Notes: generated by a model not told the origin, from the sequence alone. A stretch of DNA of 64,000 nt from Kineothrix alysoides (GCF_000732725.1 NZ_JPNB01000002.1:124001-188000); one strand, 5' to 3'; positions 8,510 to 18,058 are shown, counted from the stretch's first letter. A program made the numbers and translations.

Positions 8510-9466
8510 TCACTCATCACTGGGATTAAGCTGTAATCCTAGTTCTTTTAATTTAGCTAAAACCTCTTCCAAGGATTTACGTCCTAAGTTACGAACCTTC
8601 ATCATATCCTCGGATGTCTTATTGGTCAATTCTTCAACCGTATTAATACCAGCCCTCTTTAAGCAATTGTAAGAACGAACTGACAGCTCCAGCTCATCGA
8701 TGCTCATTTCCAATACTTTTTCTTTTTCATCGTCTTCCTTCTCTACCATAACCTCTGCGGTCTTAGCATTCTCGGATAAATCGATGAAAAGGCTCAAATG
8801 TTCGCTGAGTACTTTTGCAGCCAGACTAACTGCTTCGTCGGGAACTAAGGTTCCGTTCGTATACACGTCGAGGGTCAGCTTGTCGTAATCCGTAATCTGA
8901 CCTACACGAGTGTTCTCAATCGTTACATTTACTCTTTCAACGGGTGTGTAAATAGAATCGATCGCAATCACACCGATAGGCAGATCCTCTACCTTATTCT
9001 TATCGGCACCTACGTAACCTCTGCCTTTAGTAATGGTAAGTTCCATATACAACTTTGTATCTTTTCCGCTCAAAGTAGCGATTACCAAATCGGGATTTAA
9101 GATTTCGATATCCTGATCCACCTGAATATCGGAAGCCTTTACGACACCTTCGCCGTCATACTCGATGTATGCCGTCTTAGGTTCATTTGTATCACTATTA
9201 TTTCTAATAGCGAGACTTTTGACATTCATAATAATTTCGGTAACATCTTCCTTTACACCCGGAATGGAACTGAATTCGTGCAAAACACCTTCAATCTTTA
9301 CCTGACTTACCGCAGTACCCGGTAAAGAAGAAAGCATGATTCTTCTTAAAGAATTGCCAAGCGTAATACCGTAACCTCTCTCCAAAGGTTCAACTACGAA
9401 TTTACCATACTTTTTATCTTCAGAGATTTCTGCAACCTCAATATTGGGTCTCTCAAAATCAAACAC
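8510..9466 (-). CDS. rpoA: DNA-directed RNA polymerase subunit alpha
   Basis: The 318-residue alpha subunit starts [14 protein letters not shown]. The N-terminal dimerisation domain contains [28 protein letters not shown] (about residues 25-52). The C-terminal domain (about 240-310), which binds UP elements and activators, contains [19 protein letters not shown] and the [10 protein letters not shown] helix. Length and order (rpsD upstream, rplQ downstream) are standard. Confidence 0.99.
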   Translation of the reverse strand: MFDFERPNIEVAEISEDKKYGKFVVEPLERGYGITLGNSLRRIMLSSLPGTAVSQVKIEGVLHEFSSIPGVKEDVTEIIMNVKSLAIRNNSDTNEPKTAYIEYDGEGVVKASDIQVDQDIEILNPDLVIATLSGKDTKLYMELTITKGRGYVGADKNKVEDLPIGVIAIDSIYTPVERVNVTIENTRVGQITDYDKLTLDVYTNGTLVPDEAVSLAAKVLSEHLSLFIDLSENAKTAEVMVEKEDDEKEKVLEMSIDELELSVRSYNCLKRAGINTVEELTNKTSEDMMKVRNLGRKSLEEVLAKLKELGLQLNPSDE

Positions 9467-9567
9467 TGCAAATACCCTCCTTTACGAACAATTATATCTA
9501 AGTCGTTTAAGCAGATAAGAAGAATTCTCCTCATCTGCCTAACTTTTTGCCATAATGAAATCTTATT

Positions 9568-10161
9568 TTACTTAGAATATAACTCGACTATAAGCATTTC
9601 ATTAACCGGAACATCGATCATCTCTCTTGCGGGAAGCTGTTTGATGGATCCCTTCATAGCTTCCTGATCTACATCCATCCATTCAGGAGTAAGTCTTCCT
9701 GCCGTAACTTCAAGGATATCTTTATATCTCTGCAAGGATTTGGATTTTTCTCTTACTTCAATTACATCTCCGGCTTTTACTAAATAAGAAGGAATATTTA
9801 CGGGCTTTCCGTTTACGAGGAAGTGCTTGTGGTCTACGACCTGTCTCGCTTCTCTTCTTGTTCTTGCAAGGCCCATTCTGAATACTACGTTATCGAGTCT
9901 GCTTTCGAGAATGACCATAAGGTTTTCACCAGCCAGACCCTTCATCATTCTGTCTGCTTTTTCATAGTAATTTCTAAAGGGTTTCTCAAGAACGCCATAG
10001 ATAAATTTTGCTTTCTGCTTCTCTCTTAACTGAAGACCATACTCGCTCATCTTCTTGCCTGCTCTTACAGCTCTATTCGATTTCTTGTCATATCCTAAAT
10101 AAGCGGGCTCAAGTCCGAGAGCTCTGCATCTTTTTAAAACTGGTACTCTATTAACTGCCAT
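9568..10161 (-). CDS. rpsD: 30S ribosomal protein S4
   Basis: S4 nucleates small-subunit assembly on 16S rRNA and can act as a translational repressor of its own operon. The 197-residue product starts [17 protein letters not shown] and carries the S4 RNA-binding domain near residues 90-150 ([28 protein letters not shown]). The N-terminal zinc-cysteine cluster of some S4 proteins is absent, as in the C-minus form; a single Cys is at residue 12. Confidence 0.98.
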   Translation of the reverse strand: MAVNRVPVLKRCRALGLEPAYLGYDKKSNRAVRAGKKMSEYGLQLREKQKAKFIYGVLEKPFRNYYEKADRMMKGLAGENLMVILESRLDNVVFRMGLARTRREARQVVDHKHFLVNGKPVNIPSYLVKAGDVIEVREKSKSLQRYKDILEVTAGRLTPEWMDVDQEAMKGSIKQLPAREMIDVPVNEMLIVELYSK

Positions 10162-10339
10162 TTGAGGCTCCTTTCTAAATAAAGGCTCATCTGCCTTTCA
10201 CTATTGTTTACAACGTAAGCTCTCATAAGAGTGTTACGCATTCTTCCAACCTGCTATCAAGCGCGAAATACTGCTTCGAAGTATTTCATACGCTATTTGT
10301 CACTATGTGAAGCCTATGGCTGCATAGTAACCTCCGCTA
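10162..10339. other. hairpin-bearing gap between rpsK and rpsD
   Basis: The 178 bases between rpsK and rpsD are longer than usual. They hold an 8-bp perfect hairpin (GAAATACT at 10265-10272 with AGTATTTC at 10280-10287) and a compound hairpin (10302-10307 with 10323-10328, enclosing AGCC/GGCT at 10311-10321). The rpsD ribosome binding site AAAGGAGCC is at the left end. No U-tract follows either hairpin on the minus strand, so these look like spacer or processing structures, not terminators. Confidence 0.5.
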
Positions 10340-10735
10340 TTATACGCGGCGGCGCTTAGGAGGACGGCATCCGTTGTGAGGAACCGGAGTTACGTCTCTG
10401 ATGCTCGTTACTTCGAGTCCGCATGCCTGAAGTGCGCGGATAGCTGCCTCACGTCCTGAACCTGGTCCTTTAACCATAACGTCAACGGTTTTCAAGCCAT
10501 GTACAAGCGCAGCTTTAGTAGCGGTTTCAGCCGCCATCTGAGCTGCATACGGAGTAGATTTCCTTGAACCTCTAAAGCCAAGACCACCAGCACTTGCCCA
10601 GCTAAGAGCATTTCCGTCATTGTCCGTCAATGTAACAATTGTATTGTTAAAAGAAGACTGGATATGTGCCTGTCCATGTTCAACGTTTTTCTTGACACGC
10701 TTTTTTGTCACTTTTTTTGTAACTTTCTTTGCCAT
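10340..10735 (-). CDS. rpsK: 30S ribosomal protein S11
   Basis: S11 forms part of the 30S platform near the 3' end of 16S rRNA. The 131-residue product has a lysine-rich start, [18 protein letters not shown] near residues 20-38, and the highly conserved C-terminus [21 protein letters not shown]. It lies between rpsM and rpsD as in all Firmicute alpha operons. Confidence 0.99.
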   Translation of the reverse strand: MAKKVTKKVTKKRVKKNVEHGQAHIQSSFNNTIVTLTDNDGNALSWASAGGLGFRGSRKSTPYAAQMAAETATKAALVHGLKTVDVMVKGPGSGREAAIRALQACGLEVTSIRDVTPVPHNGCRPPKRRRV

Positions 10736-10836
10736 TTTAAACTAACCTACTTTCTCAACTTTTCATTCTCTGTTACTATTGCTTTATTTCTTCTTATCAG
10801 CCACCGTACGTAAAACGTACTGTACTTCGTCTAAAA

Positions 10837-11205
10837 TTATTTCTTCTTATTAGCCACCGTACGTTTGGGGCCTTTTCTTGTTCTTGCGTTGGTCTTAGTT
10901 TTCTGACCGCGAACCGGAAGACCTTTTCTATGACGGATTCCTCTGTAACATCCGATCTCCTGAAGTCTCTTGATGTTTAAAGCGATTTCTCTTCTGAGAT
11001 CACCTTCTACTGCGTAGTTAGCATCAATTTCTTCGCTGAGTCTCTTTACTTCTTCATCTGTCAATTCTCTTACGCGGGTATCAGGATTAACCTTTGCCGC
11101 TTCAAGAATCTTGTTTGCACTTACTCTTCCTATACCATAGATATATGTGAGTCCAATCTCCACACGTTTTTCTCTGGGTAGGTCAACACCTGCAATACGA
11201 GCCAT
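10837..11205 (-). CDS. rpsM: 30S ribosomal protein S13
   Basis: S13 contacts the P-site tRNA and forms subunit bridges. The 122-residue product begins [19 protein letters not shown], contains [14 protein letters not shown] at about 22-35 and ends with the basic tail [22 protein letters not shown] clear GGAGG site precedes the ATG. In this genome it is 409 bases from rpmJ instead of a few dozen. Confidence 0.99.
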   Translation of the reverse strand: MARIAGVDLPREKRVEIGLTYIYGIGRVSANKILEAAKVNPDTRVRELTDEEVKRLSEEIDANYAVEGDLRREIALNIKRLQEIGCYRGIRHRKGLPVRGQKTKTNARTRKGPKRTVANKKK

Positions 11206-11614
11206 TTACATTTCCTCCATTTTCTTCGTAGCATCTCTTGAGTGTCCTTTACTCATTCCGCTTGTAAATTATATGTTCCGCGGGGATGCAATGCTTTCGC
11301 ATATTTTTCTCTGCATGAAAATAGTTCATGCTACTACTAAGTTGATTGAGATGGCGTGACGCACATCCAACCGGAATCGAATCCGACCTTTCCAAAACCT
11401 GCCTCCTAAGCAACTGGCCTTGGTATCAACAAGTAACCTCCGTAGGCTCCTACGCTCAATTATAATCGATTTATATTTATCAGCACTTCTTATCAATGAG
11501 TAAATAGCACTCATAAGAGTAAATAACACTCATAAGAATAATCCGCGCTGCAGCCGCATATCATAATTGGACAAGGATCCTCTGCTATTCATAAAATTAC
11601 TGTTAGCGCAGGGA
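11206..11614. other. 409-base rpmJ-rpsM gap with repeats and hairpins
   Basis: This is the longest gene-free stretch inside the alpha operon. It contains a 19-bp tandem duplication (11498-11535), a perfect CGTAGG/CCTACG hairpin near 11440-11453, a tRNA-like segment on the minus strand (about 11343-11430), and one arm of a 9-bp inverted repeat (11570-11578) whose partner overlaps the rpmJ stop (11617-11625). A 67-codon open frame on the minus strand (11326-11529) has no protein character. The structures suggest RNA-level processing or remnants of inserted DNA. Confidence 0.5.
11498..11535. repeat. 19-bp tandem duplication
   Basis: Two directly adjacent copies of GAGTAAATARCACTCATAA (R = G in the first, A in the second) occupy 11498-11516 and 11517-11535. 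A third, degraded copy may lie just to the left near 11482. Confidence 0.75.
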
Positions 11615-11728
11615 TTATCCTTGTCTTTGTTTGTGCTTGGGATTCTCACAGATTACTCTGATTCTTCCTTTTCTTTTAATAATTTTGCACTTTTCGCAAA
11701 TTGGTTTTACTGATGATCTAACCTTCAT
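11615..11728 (-). CDS. rpmJ: 50S ribosomal protein L36
   Basis: This 37-residue protein reads [15 protein letters not shown] at its start and ends in NPKHKQRQG. It is the zinc-ribbon form: the cysteines at 11, 14 and 27 and the histidine at 33 supply the ligands. The ribosome binding site AAAGGAGGG lies 8-10 bases before the ATG at 11728. The gene is in its standard place between infA and rpsM. The stop codon lies within one arm of an inverted repeat. Confidence 0.97.
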   Translation of the reverse strand: MKVRSSVKPICEKCKIIKRKGRIRVICENPKHKQRQG

Positions 11729-11905
11729 GTTAAACCCTCCTTTCAAAAAAGACCGTTTTACATTATATCATGGAAACAATGCAAATGCAAGGGTGTTTTC
11801 GCAACTTTTACCCATTTTCCTGCCTGTCTCTCCAGATAACACGTCCCTTAGACAGAATCATAATGCGATTTACTGTAATCCAATATGTTACATCCGATTT
11901 GCCTT

Positions 11906-12124
11906 TTACTTATCTCTCCAAATAATACGTCCCTTGGACAAATCATAAGGAGATAACTCTAAAGTCACTTTATCTCCGGGTAAGATACGAATGAAGTTCT
12001 GCCTTAACTTACCGCTTATATGAGCAAGCACCTTGTGTCCGTTTTCTAATTCTACCTGAAACATGGTGTTTGGCAATTTTTCGATTACTGTTCCTTCAAT
12101 TTCAATTACATCTGCTTTTGACAT
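11906..12124 (-). CDS. infA: translation initiation factor IF-1
   Basis: IF-1 blocks the A site during initiation. The 72-residue product starts [20 protein letters not shown], contains the OB-fold core [32 protein letters not shown] and ends GRIIWRDK, essentially the family consensus. It overlaps the 3' end of the upstream KOW protein gene by 19 bases, so the two are probably translated together. Confidence 0.99.
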   Translation of the reverse strand: MSKADVIEIEGTVIEKLPNTMFQVELENGHKVLAHISGKLRQNFIRILPGDKVTLELSPYDLSKGRIIWRDK

Positions 12125-12384
12125 ACGATACCTCCTATCGCTTTCCTTATTTCTTCATTATATATGGGCTGTTTCTTTATCAGCTTCTCTTTTAAAATAT
12201 CATCGGATTCTTTCTTGATAATCTGAATATGCTTTTTATTTTTCTTTTTCGGATGTTCCGTATCTTTATATTTTCCATCCGCTAAATATACATATTCGGT
12301 ATCTTCCTGTACTATGATATATACCGTATCTTTATCATGGCCTGCTTTCGATGTCGCAAACATTCCTATCATAAAAATCTCCAT
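12106..12384 (-). CDS. KOW-domain RNA-binding protein
   Basis: This protein of about 92 residues belongs to a KOW-domain family found between map and infA in many Clostridia and sometimes labelled L14e-like. The KOW motif is at the start ([18 protein letters not shown]), followed by the [23 protein letters not shown] basic segment that probably contacts RNA. The true start may be ATG MEIF or the internal MIGMF five codons in. Location inside the ribosomal operon implies a role in ribosome structure or assembly, but none is established. Confidence 0.85.
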   Translation of the reverse strand: MEIFMIGMFATSKAGHDKDTVYIIVQEDTEYVYLADGKYKDTEHPKKKNKKHIQIIKKESDDILKEKLIKKQPIYNEEIRKAIGGIVCQKQM

Positions 12385-12414
12385 TCTGCCGTTACCTGCA
12401 TACGCCTGACCTCT

Positions 12415-13167
12415 TTACAGCAAAGTAAGTATTTCCGGCTCGCCGTCAGTGATGAGAATCGTATTCTCATAATGAGCGGACAAAGAGCCGTCTGCGGTAA
12501 CTACCGTCCAGTCGTCATCCAACCATTCCACTTCCCAGTCTCCCATATTGATCATGGGTTCTACCGCCAAGGTCATACCAGCCTGAAGCCTAAGCCCCTT
12601 TCGTCGCTGGGCAAAATTCGGTATCTGCGGTTCTTCGTGCAGCTTGGTTCCGATACCATGACCCACCAAATCCCTGACGATGCCGTATCCGAAGGAGGAA
12701 ACATAACGGTCGATCGTATTTGATATATCATACAAATGATTGCCGGATTTTGCCATTTTAATCCCTTCAAAGAAACTTTGCTTCGTCACTTCTATCAGTT
12801 TCCTGGCTTTGTCGTCTATCAGGCCGACGGCGTGTGTCCTCGCCGCGTCCGAATGATACCCTTTATAGATTAAGCCCGCATCCAGACTCACAATGTCTCC
12901 GTCCCGCAATATATGATCCTTATGGGGAATCCCATGAACCACTTCATCATTAACGGACACACATATGGATGCCGGATAGCCGTTATAATTCAAGAAATTA
13001 GGAATACAACCGTAGCTTCTGATTAGCTTTTCTCCCAGTCTGTCAATATCAAGTGTTGACATCCCCGGTTCAATCGCGTCTCCGAGGCGCGCATGAACCT
13101 CTGCGAGTATCTTGCCCGCTTCGCGCATCAGTTCTATTTCCCTGTCAGATTTAATTGATACTGCCAT
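12415..13167 (-). CDS. map: type I methionine aminopeptidase
   Basis: Map removes the initiator methionine from nascent proteins. The 250-residue product contains the metal ligands in the expected order: DGDIVSLDAGLIYKGYHSDAARTH (two Asp), GHGIGTKLHEEPQIPNF (His), LAVEPMINMG (Glu) and ENTILITDG (Glu). It is the standard neighbour of adk and secY in Gram-positive bacteria. Confidence 0.98.
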   Translation of the reverse strand: MAVSIKSDREIELMREAGKILAEVHARLGDAIEPGMSTLDIDRLGEKLIRSYGCIPNFLNYNGYPASICVSVNDEVVHGIPHKDHILRDGDIVSLDAGLIYKGYHSDAARTHAVGLIDDKARKLIEVTKQSFFEGIKMAKSGNHLYDISNTIDRYVSSFGYGIVRDLVGHGIGTKLHEEPQIPNFAQRRKGLRLQAGMTLAVEPMINMGDWEVEWLDDDWTVVTADGSLSAHYENTILITDGEPEILTLL

Positions 13168-13203
13168 ATGATAACCGTGCCTTTCTCAATGCCCTTCGAT
13201 GCA

Positions 13204-13848
13204 TTACGCCTCCAGTGTGCGGACGATGGTGTCGAATACGTCCTGCATGGGCTTGGTACCATCCACTGTCCTAAGCACGCCCTTCTTGCTGTAGAAGTCG
13301 ATCAAAGGCTGTGTTTGTTCATGATAAACCTTAAGGCGGTTCAAGACGGTCTCCGGTTTATCATCATCACGCAGAACCAATTCTTTTCCGCATCTATCAC
13401 AAATCCCTTCCTTTTTCGGAGGAACATGTTCTATATGATATGTAGCTCCGCACGCAAGGCAAGCACGTCTGCCGGACATTCTCTTTACAATATTTTCATC
13501 GGGTACATCCACGTCGATAGCATAATCGATTCCGTCATTTAACTCGGTAAGGGCCTTATCAAGCACCTGCGCCTGTGGAATCGTCCTCGGGAAGCCATCT
13601 AATATATAGCCGTTTTCGCAGTCGTCTGCGGCTACTCTGTCGAGCAATATCTTCACAGTCAGTTCATCGGGAACAAGCAATCCCTGATCCATGTATTTTT
13701 TTGCTTCCATGCCAAGTTCTGTACCGTTTTTAATATTTGCTCTGAAAATATCACCGGTAGAAATATGGGGAACGCTGTATTTATCCGCAATCATTTGCGC
13801 CTGTGTTCCTTTTCCGGCCCCCGGAGCACCTAACATAATAATTTTCAT
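13204..13848 (-). CDS. adk: adenylate kinase
   Basis: Adk interconverts ATP, AMP and ADP. The protein starts MKIIMLGAPGAGKGTQAQ with the P-loop at residues 7-15; the in-frame codons further upstream (to 13872) are not part of the family and lack the AAAGGA site seen before 13848. The lid carries a four-cysteine zinc site (CLACGATYH and CDRCGKE), typical of Gram-positive enzymes, and DGFPRTIPQA is the AMP-binding region. Length of about 214 residues is standard. Confidence 0.98.
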   Translation of the reverse strand: MKIIMLGAPGAGKGTQAQMIADKYSVPHISTGDIFRANIKNGTELGMEAKKYMDQGLLVPDELTVKILLDRVAADDCENGYILDGFPRTIPQAQVLDKALTELNDGIDYAIDVDVPDENIVKRMSGRRACLACGATYHIEHVPPKKEGICDRCGKELVLRDDDKPETVLNRLKVYHEQTQPLIDFYSKKGVLRTVDGTKPMQDVFDTIVRTLEA

Positions 13849-14069
13849 CGTTATATCGTCCTTTCTTAGCAAAAGTCCATACTAAAACAACGAGCAACAC
13901 GCTGCGCGAATTGCTCTTATGTTGAACAAACGGACACACGCTGCGAGGCGGGTGCCCATCTCAAAATCAGAAGTCAATCAATTTCTGATTTCGGAAGAAG
14001 CATGGGAGCGGGCCACAGGCCCTTCCCCTTGCCTTCCTGTTATGATTCTAAAAGAATTTCCGCTAAATC
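13849..14069. other. secY-adk gap with hairpins
   Basis: The gap between secY and adk is 221 bases. It holds a GAGCAA/TTGCTC hairpin enclosing ACACGCTGCGCG (13893-13916), a second ACACGCTGCG core at 13936-13945, a perfect 9-bp hairpin (13964-13972 with 13983-13991), and a GGGCC/GGCCC hairpin near 14009-14021. A reading frame on the plus strand here has no homology-like features. The GC-rich core recurs in the rplM leader, suggesting a family of inserted palindromes. Confidence 0.5.
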
Positions 14070-15383
14070 CTAATCGTTCAAAAAACCTTTGTAGTTACGA
14101 ACTAACATCTTTGACTCAATCTGCTTTATCGTCTCGAGCACAACGCTTACGATAATGATAAGACTCGTTCCTCCGAATGATACGCTGGCGTTGAACACGC
14201 CGTTGAATACGAAAGGAATTACTGCTACAAGAGTCAGTCCAAGAGCGCCTATAAAAATAATGTAATTCAATATCTTTGTCAAATAATCGCTGGTAGGCTT
14301 ACCGGGTCTGATACCTGGAATAAAACCGCCCTGCTTTTTCATCCTGTCGGCTATCTCCAACGGATTAAAGGTAATGGATGTATAGAAATATGCAAAGAAA
14401 ATTACGAGTAAAACATATACCAAAAGCCCGATGGTATAAACCGGCTCTTTCGGATTGCACCAATGAGATGACGTAAGTCCCTTTAATATTTCTGCCCATA
14501 TGCCCGTTCCCTTATAACCCAAAAAGGAACCGATAACGACTGGGAGCTGCATGAGGGAGGAAGCGAAGATAATCGGAATAACGCCCGACGTATTCACTTT
14601 CAAAGGAATATTGGTGGTCTGACCTCCAACCATTTTCCTTCCCTGTACTTTTTTCGCATATTGTACCGGAATCTTGCGCATACCGCCGTTCAAGATAACG
14701 ACCAAAACTACCATGCCGACGATAACGCCTATGATAATGAGTGCCGCCACTACTGCTAACGCTGTGGATTTGCCGTATACAAATTGCTCGAATAATTTAT
14801 TGATGTCATGCGGCAGACGAGAAATGATATTGATAACGAGCACGATAGAGATACCGTTTCCCACACCGTTTTCTGTAATTCTCTCGCCAATCCACATAAG
14901 AAACGCACTGCCCGCAGTGAGCGCTGCAATAACAGTAATTACATTTATCGCATTGTAAGTCTCCAGCAAACCTTGTCTTCCGAATCCGATCGCCATAGCT
15001 GCAGATTCAAACAGAGCAAGTCCTACTGTCACATAACGAGTAATCGCTACGATTTTCTTCCGTCCATCTTCCCCATCCCTCTGCATTTCTTCCAGCTTCG
15101 GAATCGCAATCGTCAAAAGCTGCATAATGATGGAGGATGTAATATATGGGGTAATGTTTAATGCTAAGATGGACATATTGAGAAATGAACCGCCTGTAAA
15201 AGCATCCAGGAAACTAAATGCATCTCCTGTCTGTGCCGCAAACCAATTAGCAAAATAATGTCTGTTTACCCCCGGTGCGGGAAGCTGTGATCCGAGACGG
15301 ATCACAACCAGCATCAGGAAGGTAAAAAATACTCTATCTCTGATCTCTTTGATTTTAAATGCGTTCTTTAAGGTTGCAAACAT
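14070..15383 (-). CDS. secY: preprotein translocase subunit SecY
   Basis: SecY is the pore of the Sec translocon in the cytoplasmic membrane. The 437-residue product has ten predicted membrane segments, starting near residue 18 (FFTFLMLVVIRLG). Family markers include the plug region near residues 60-75, KVNTSGVIPIIFASSLMQLP near 265, and GGFIPGIRPGKPT in the large cytoplasmic loop. It overlaps the rplO stop as TAATG, which implies coupled translation. Confidence 0.99.
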   Translation of the reverse strand: MFATLKNAFKIKEIRDRVFFTFLMLVVIRLGSQLPAPGVNRHYFANWFAAQTGDAFSFLDAFTGGSFLNMSILALNITPYITSSIIMQLLTIAIPKLEEMQRDGEDGRKKIVAITRYVTVGLALFESAAMAIGFGRQGLLETYNAINVITVIAALTAGSAFLMWIGERITENGVGNGISIVLVINIISRLPHDINKLFEQFVYGKSTALAVVAALIIIGVIVGMVVLVVILNGGMRKIPVQYAKKVQGRKMVGGQTTNIPLKVNTSGVIPIIFASSLMQLPVVIGSFLGYKGTGIWAEILKGLTSSHWCNPKEPVYTIGLLVYVLLVIFFAYFYTSITFNPLEIADRMKKQGGFIPGIRPGKPTSDYLTKILNYIIFIGALGLTLVAVIPFVFNGVFNASVSFGGTSLIIIVSVVLETIKQIESKMLVRNYKGFLND

Positions 15384-15832
15384 TACATCACCTCTGCTGT
15401 TCCACCAAGAGACTCAATTTTTTCTTTTGCCGACGCGCTGAAGGCATTAGCTTTAACCGTGAGCTTCTTAGTAAATTCTCCGTTTCCGAGGATCTTAACA
15501 CCGTCTCTGGGATTTTTAACAATGCCCCTTTCGATCAACGCTTCCACATCGACCGTCGCGCCATTATCAAATACTTCCAGAACGCTCAGGTTAATACCTA
15601 CGATATCCTTAGAGTTAATGTTCTTAAAACCTCTCTTAGGAATACGTCTGTATAACGGCATCTGACCACCTTCAAAGCCCGGTCTGGGAGCTCCTGAACG
15701 AGCTTTCTGACCTTTGTGTCCTTTTCCGGCTGTCTTTCCGTTACCTGAACCGTGTCCGCGACCTCTTCTAAAATTATCACTATGTTTAGAACCTTCTGCC
15801 GGTCTTAAATTAGATAATTCCATTCCTGACAC
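15383..15832 (-). CDS. rplO: 50S ribosomal protein L15
   Basis: The 149-residue L15 begins [17 protein letters not shown] and contains the glycine/arginine-rich N-terminal extension ([26 protein letters not shown]) that threads into 23S rRNA, then [19 protein letters not shown]. Order rpmD-rplO-secY is conserved. Confidence 0.99.
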   Translation of the reverse strand: MSGMELSNLRPAEGSKHSDNFRRGRGHGSGNGKTAGKGHKGQKARSGAPRPGFEGGQMPLYRRIPKRGFKNINSKDIVGINLSVLEVFDNGATVDVEALIERGIVKNPRDGVKILGNGEFTKKLTVKANAFSASAKEKIESLGGTAEVM

Positions 15833-15844
15833 CTCCTTATCTTT

Positions 15845-16042
15845 TTATACTTCTTCTACCTTTACTAAATGAGCTATCTGTCTGATCTGTCCTCTCGTAG
15901 CTTCGTTGTCGGGCAGTTCGATTGTCTTATTAAGCTTGCGAAGTCCCATTGCTTCAACCGTTGCCCTATTCTTAGGCACAGCTCCGATAGGAGATTTCAC
16001 TAATGTTATTCTCAAAGTTTTTGTATCTTTCTTTGCTGCCAT
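15845..16042 (-). CDS. rpmD: 50S ribosomal protein L30
   Basis: L30 is a small large-subunit protein present in most Gram-positives. The 65-residue product contains LRITLVKSPIGAVPKNRATVEAMGLRKL, the family signature, and ends HLVKVEEV. It lies between rpsE and rplO with good ribosome binding sites on both sides. Confidence 0.98.
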   Translation of the reverse strand: MAAKKDTKTLRITLVKSPIGAVPKNRATVEAMGLRKLNKTIELPDNEATRGQIRQIAHLVKVEEV

Positions 16043-16097
16043 TTCCTATTTCTCCTTTCAATAACTAACATGAACCTCAAAGTAATGGCTCACGCTG

Positions 16098-16607
16098 CTA
16101 TGCCAAAATCTCTTCTACAGATTTACCGCGTTTCTTTGCGATTTCTTCCGGAGTCTTCAATTGGCTCAATCCTGCAACTGTAGCGTGAACAACGTTCTGT
16201 TTGTTACTGGATCCCAAAGATTTCGTACGGATGTTTTTAATTCCTGCGAGTTCGCATACGTTACGTACCGGACCGCCTGCAATAACACCGGTACCATCCG
16301 GAGCCTTTTTCAAAAGAACGGTTGCAGAACCGAATTTTCCGAGGAAATCATGTGTAATACTATTATTTTCATCGAGCGCAACAAAAACCAGATTCTTCGT
16401 TGCATCTTCTTTTCCCTTACGGATAGCTTCAGGAATTTCTGTTGCTTTTCCAAGTCCTGCGCCTACGTGTCCGTTTCCGTCGCCTACAACAACTAAAGCA
16501 GTGAATCGGAAGTTACGACCACCTTTTACAACCTTAGTTACTCTCTTGATGGAAACTACTTTTTCATTCAATTCAAGCTGACTTGCATCAATGATTGTAT
16601 GTCTCAT
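16098..16607 (-). CDS. rpsE: 30S ribosomal protein S5
   Basis: S5 affects decoding fidelity. The 169-residue product has the double-stranded-RNA-binding N-terminal domain ([33 protein letters not shown], about residues 17-50) and the C-terminal domain with [19 protein letters not shown]. The N-terminus is slightly shorter than in E. coli, which is common in this lineage. Confidence 0.99.
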   Translation of the reverse strand: MRHTIIDASQLELNEKVVSIKRVTKVVKGGRNFRFTALVVVGDGNGHVGAGLGKATEIPEAIRKGKEDATKNLVFVALDENNSITHDFLGKFGSATVLLKKAPDGTGVIAGGPVRNVCELAGIKNIRTKSLGSSNKQNVVHATVAGLSQLKTPEEIAKKRGKSVEEILA

Positions 16608-16625
16608 GTGATTTTCTCTCCCTTC

Positions 16626-16994
16626 CTAGAATTCTAAGCCAGCTTCTCTGGCTGCTTCAGCTAATGCTGCTACTTTTCCATGGTATATAAAGCCGCCTCT
16701 ATCAAAGACTACTGTTGTAATACCTTTTTCCAATGCTCTTTTAGCAATGACTGTTCCTAAATATGCTGCTGCATCAACGTTATTGGTTTTCTCAAGCTCG
16801 GCCTTCACATCTTTTTCAAGGGTGGAAGCTGCTACTAAAGTATTTCCAACTGTATCGTCGATAATTTGAGCATACATATGATTATTACTTCTGAAAACAG
16901 CTAACCGCGGTCTTCCGGCTGTGCCGCTGAAACGGTTACGAATTTTCATGTGTTTTTTTACACGAACTTTTTGTCTAGATTCTCTACTAACCAT
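16626..16994 (-). CDS. rplR: 50S ribosomal protein L18
   Basis: L18 binds 5S rRNA. The start [21 protein letters not shown] at 16994 is chosen because the AAGGAG site lies about 9 bases before it but only 3 before the ATG two codons upstream. The segments [20 protein letters not shown] and [26 protein letters not shown] are standard. It is shorter than or equal to the usual 120-122 residues. Confidence 0.98.
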   Translation of the reverse strand: MVSRESRQKVRVKKHMKIRNRFSGTAGRPRLAVFRSNNHMYAQIIDDTVGNTLVAASTLEKDVKAELEKTNNVDAAAYLGTVIAKRALEKGITTVVFDRGGFIYHGKVAALAEAAREAGLEF

Positions 16995-17011
16995 TATCAT
17001 ACTCTCCTTAT

Positions 17012-17554
17012 CTATTTCTTACCAGTCTTACCAACTTTACGTCTGATAGTTTCATCAGCATATTTGATACCCTTGCCCTTATAAGGCTCCGGTCTTCTCT
17101 TATCTCTGATTTCAGCTGCGAATTGGCCAACTTTTTCTTTATCGATTCCTTTAACAATAATGACGTTCTGTCCTTCAACTACTGCTTCGATGCCTTCGGG
17201 ATCTTCCATCTCTACCGGATGAGAATATCCTAAAGATAAAACTAATTTATTGCCGTTCTTTGCTGCTTTGTAACCAACACCGTTTACTTCCAGCTTCTTT
17301 TCATAGCCAGCCGTAACACCTACTACCATGTTGTTGATCAAAGTTCTTGTAAGTCCGTGGAGAGATTTCATTTTCTTCAAATCGTTGGGTCTCGTTACAA
17401 CGATTTCAGCACCCTCCATTTTAATTTCCATTTCAGACGGAAGCACTCTTTCAAGTGTTCCTTTAGGACCTTTTACAGTCACTTTATTATTTTCTGCGAT
17501 ATCCACAGTTACGTCTGCCGGAACCGCGATTGGCATTCTTCCTATACGTGACAT
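17012..17554 (-). CDS. rplF: 50S ribosomal protein L6
   Basis: The 180-residue L6 contains two related domains. It starts [17 protein letters not shown], includes [11 protein letters not shown] and [30 protein letters not shown], and ends with [38 protein letters not shown] ribosome binding site precedes the ATG. Three hairpins separate it from rpsH. Confidence 0.99.
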   Translation of the reverse strand: MSRIGRMPIAVPADVTVDIAENNKVTVKGPKGTLERVLPSEMEIKMEGAEIVVTRPNDLKKMKSLHGLTRTLINNMVVGVTAGYEKKLEVNGVGYKAAKNGNKLVLSLGYSHPVEMEDPEGIEAVVEGQNVIIVKGIDKEKVGQFAAEIRDKRRPEPYKGKGIKYADETIRRKVGKTGKK

Positions 17555-17592
17555 GCCCGTACCTCCTATTATTGTCTTATTTCAGTGTTTCC

Positions 17593-17653
17593 GGAAGAAC
17601 GCAAGCGTTCTTCCAAAATTCGACTTGTCGAATTTTTAATCAATTTATTGATT
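17593..17653 (-). other. three tandem hairpins between rpsH and rplF
   Basis: In 61 bases there are three consecutive perfect inverted repeats: a 10-bp stem GGAAGAACGC/GCGTTCTTCC with a 2-base spacer (17593-17614), a 10-bp stem AAAATTCGAC/GTCGAATTTT with a 2-base spacer (17615-17636), and a 6-bp stem AATCAA/TTGATT (17638-17653). The first two abut exactly. None is followed by a clear U-tract before rplF on the minus strand, so complete termination is unlikely; attenuation, mRNA processing or a mobile palindrome are alternatives. Confidence 0.75.
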
Positions 17654-17656
17654 TTT

Positions 17657-18058
17657 TTACCATACGAATGCTAAAACTTCTCCGCCTACTTGAAGCTCTC
17701 TCGCTTTTTTATCGGTAATTACGCCTTGGTTTGTGGAAATGATAGCGATACCAAGTCCTCCAAGAACTTTAGGAAGCTCTTGCTTGTTGGCATATACACG
17801 AAGACCCGGCTTAGAGATTCTCTTAATGCCTGCGATAATCTTTTCGTTTTTGTCAGCGCCGTATTTTAATGCAATACGGATTGTTTTGAAGTTTCCATCC
17901 TCAATTATATCAAATTTCTTAATGTAGCCTTCCTCTAAAAGAATCTGCGCAATAGCTAACTTCATCTTAGAAGACGGAACATCTACCGTATCATGTTTTG
18001 CAGTATTTGCATTACGGATTCTCGTAAGCATATCTGCAATAGGATCACTCATCGTCAT
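17657..18058 (-). CDS. rpsH: 30S ribosomal protein S8
   Basis: S8 is a central-domain 16S rRNA-binding protein and, in enterobacteria, the spc operon repressor. The 133-residue product starts M(T)[23 protein letters not shown] and ends with [33 protein letters not shown], the conserved C-terminus. Either of two adjacent ATGs (18058 or 18052) could be the start. Confidence 0.99.
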   Translation of the reverse strand: MTMSDPIADMLTRIRNANTAKHDTVDVPSSKMKLAIAQILLEEGYIKKFDIIEDGNFKTIRIALKYGADKNEKIIAGIKRISKPGLRVYANKQELPKVLGGLGIAIISTNQGVITDKKARELQVGGEVLAFVW

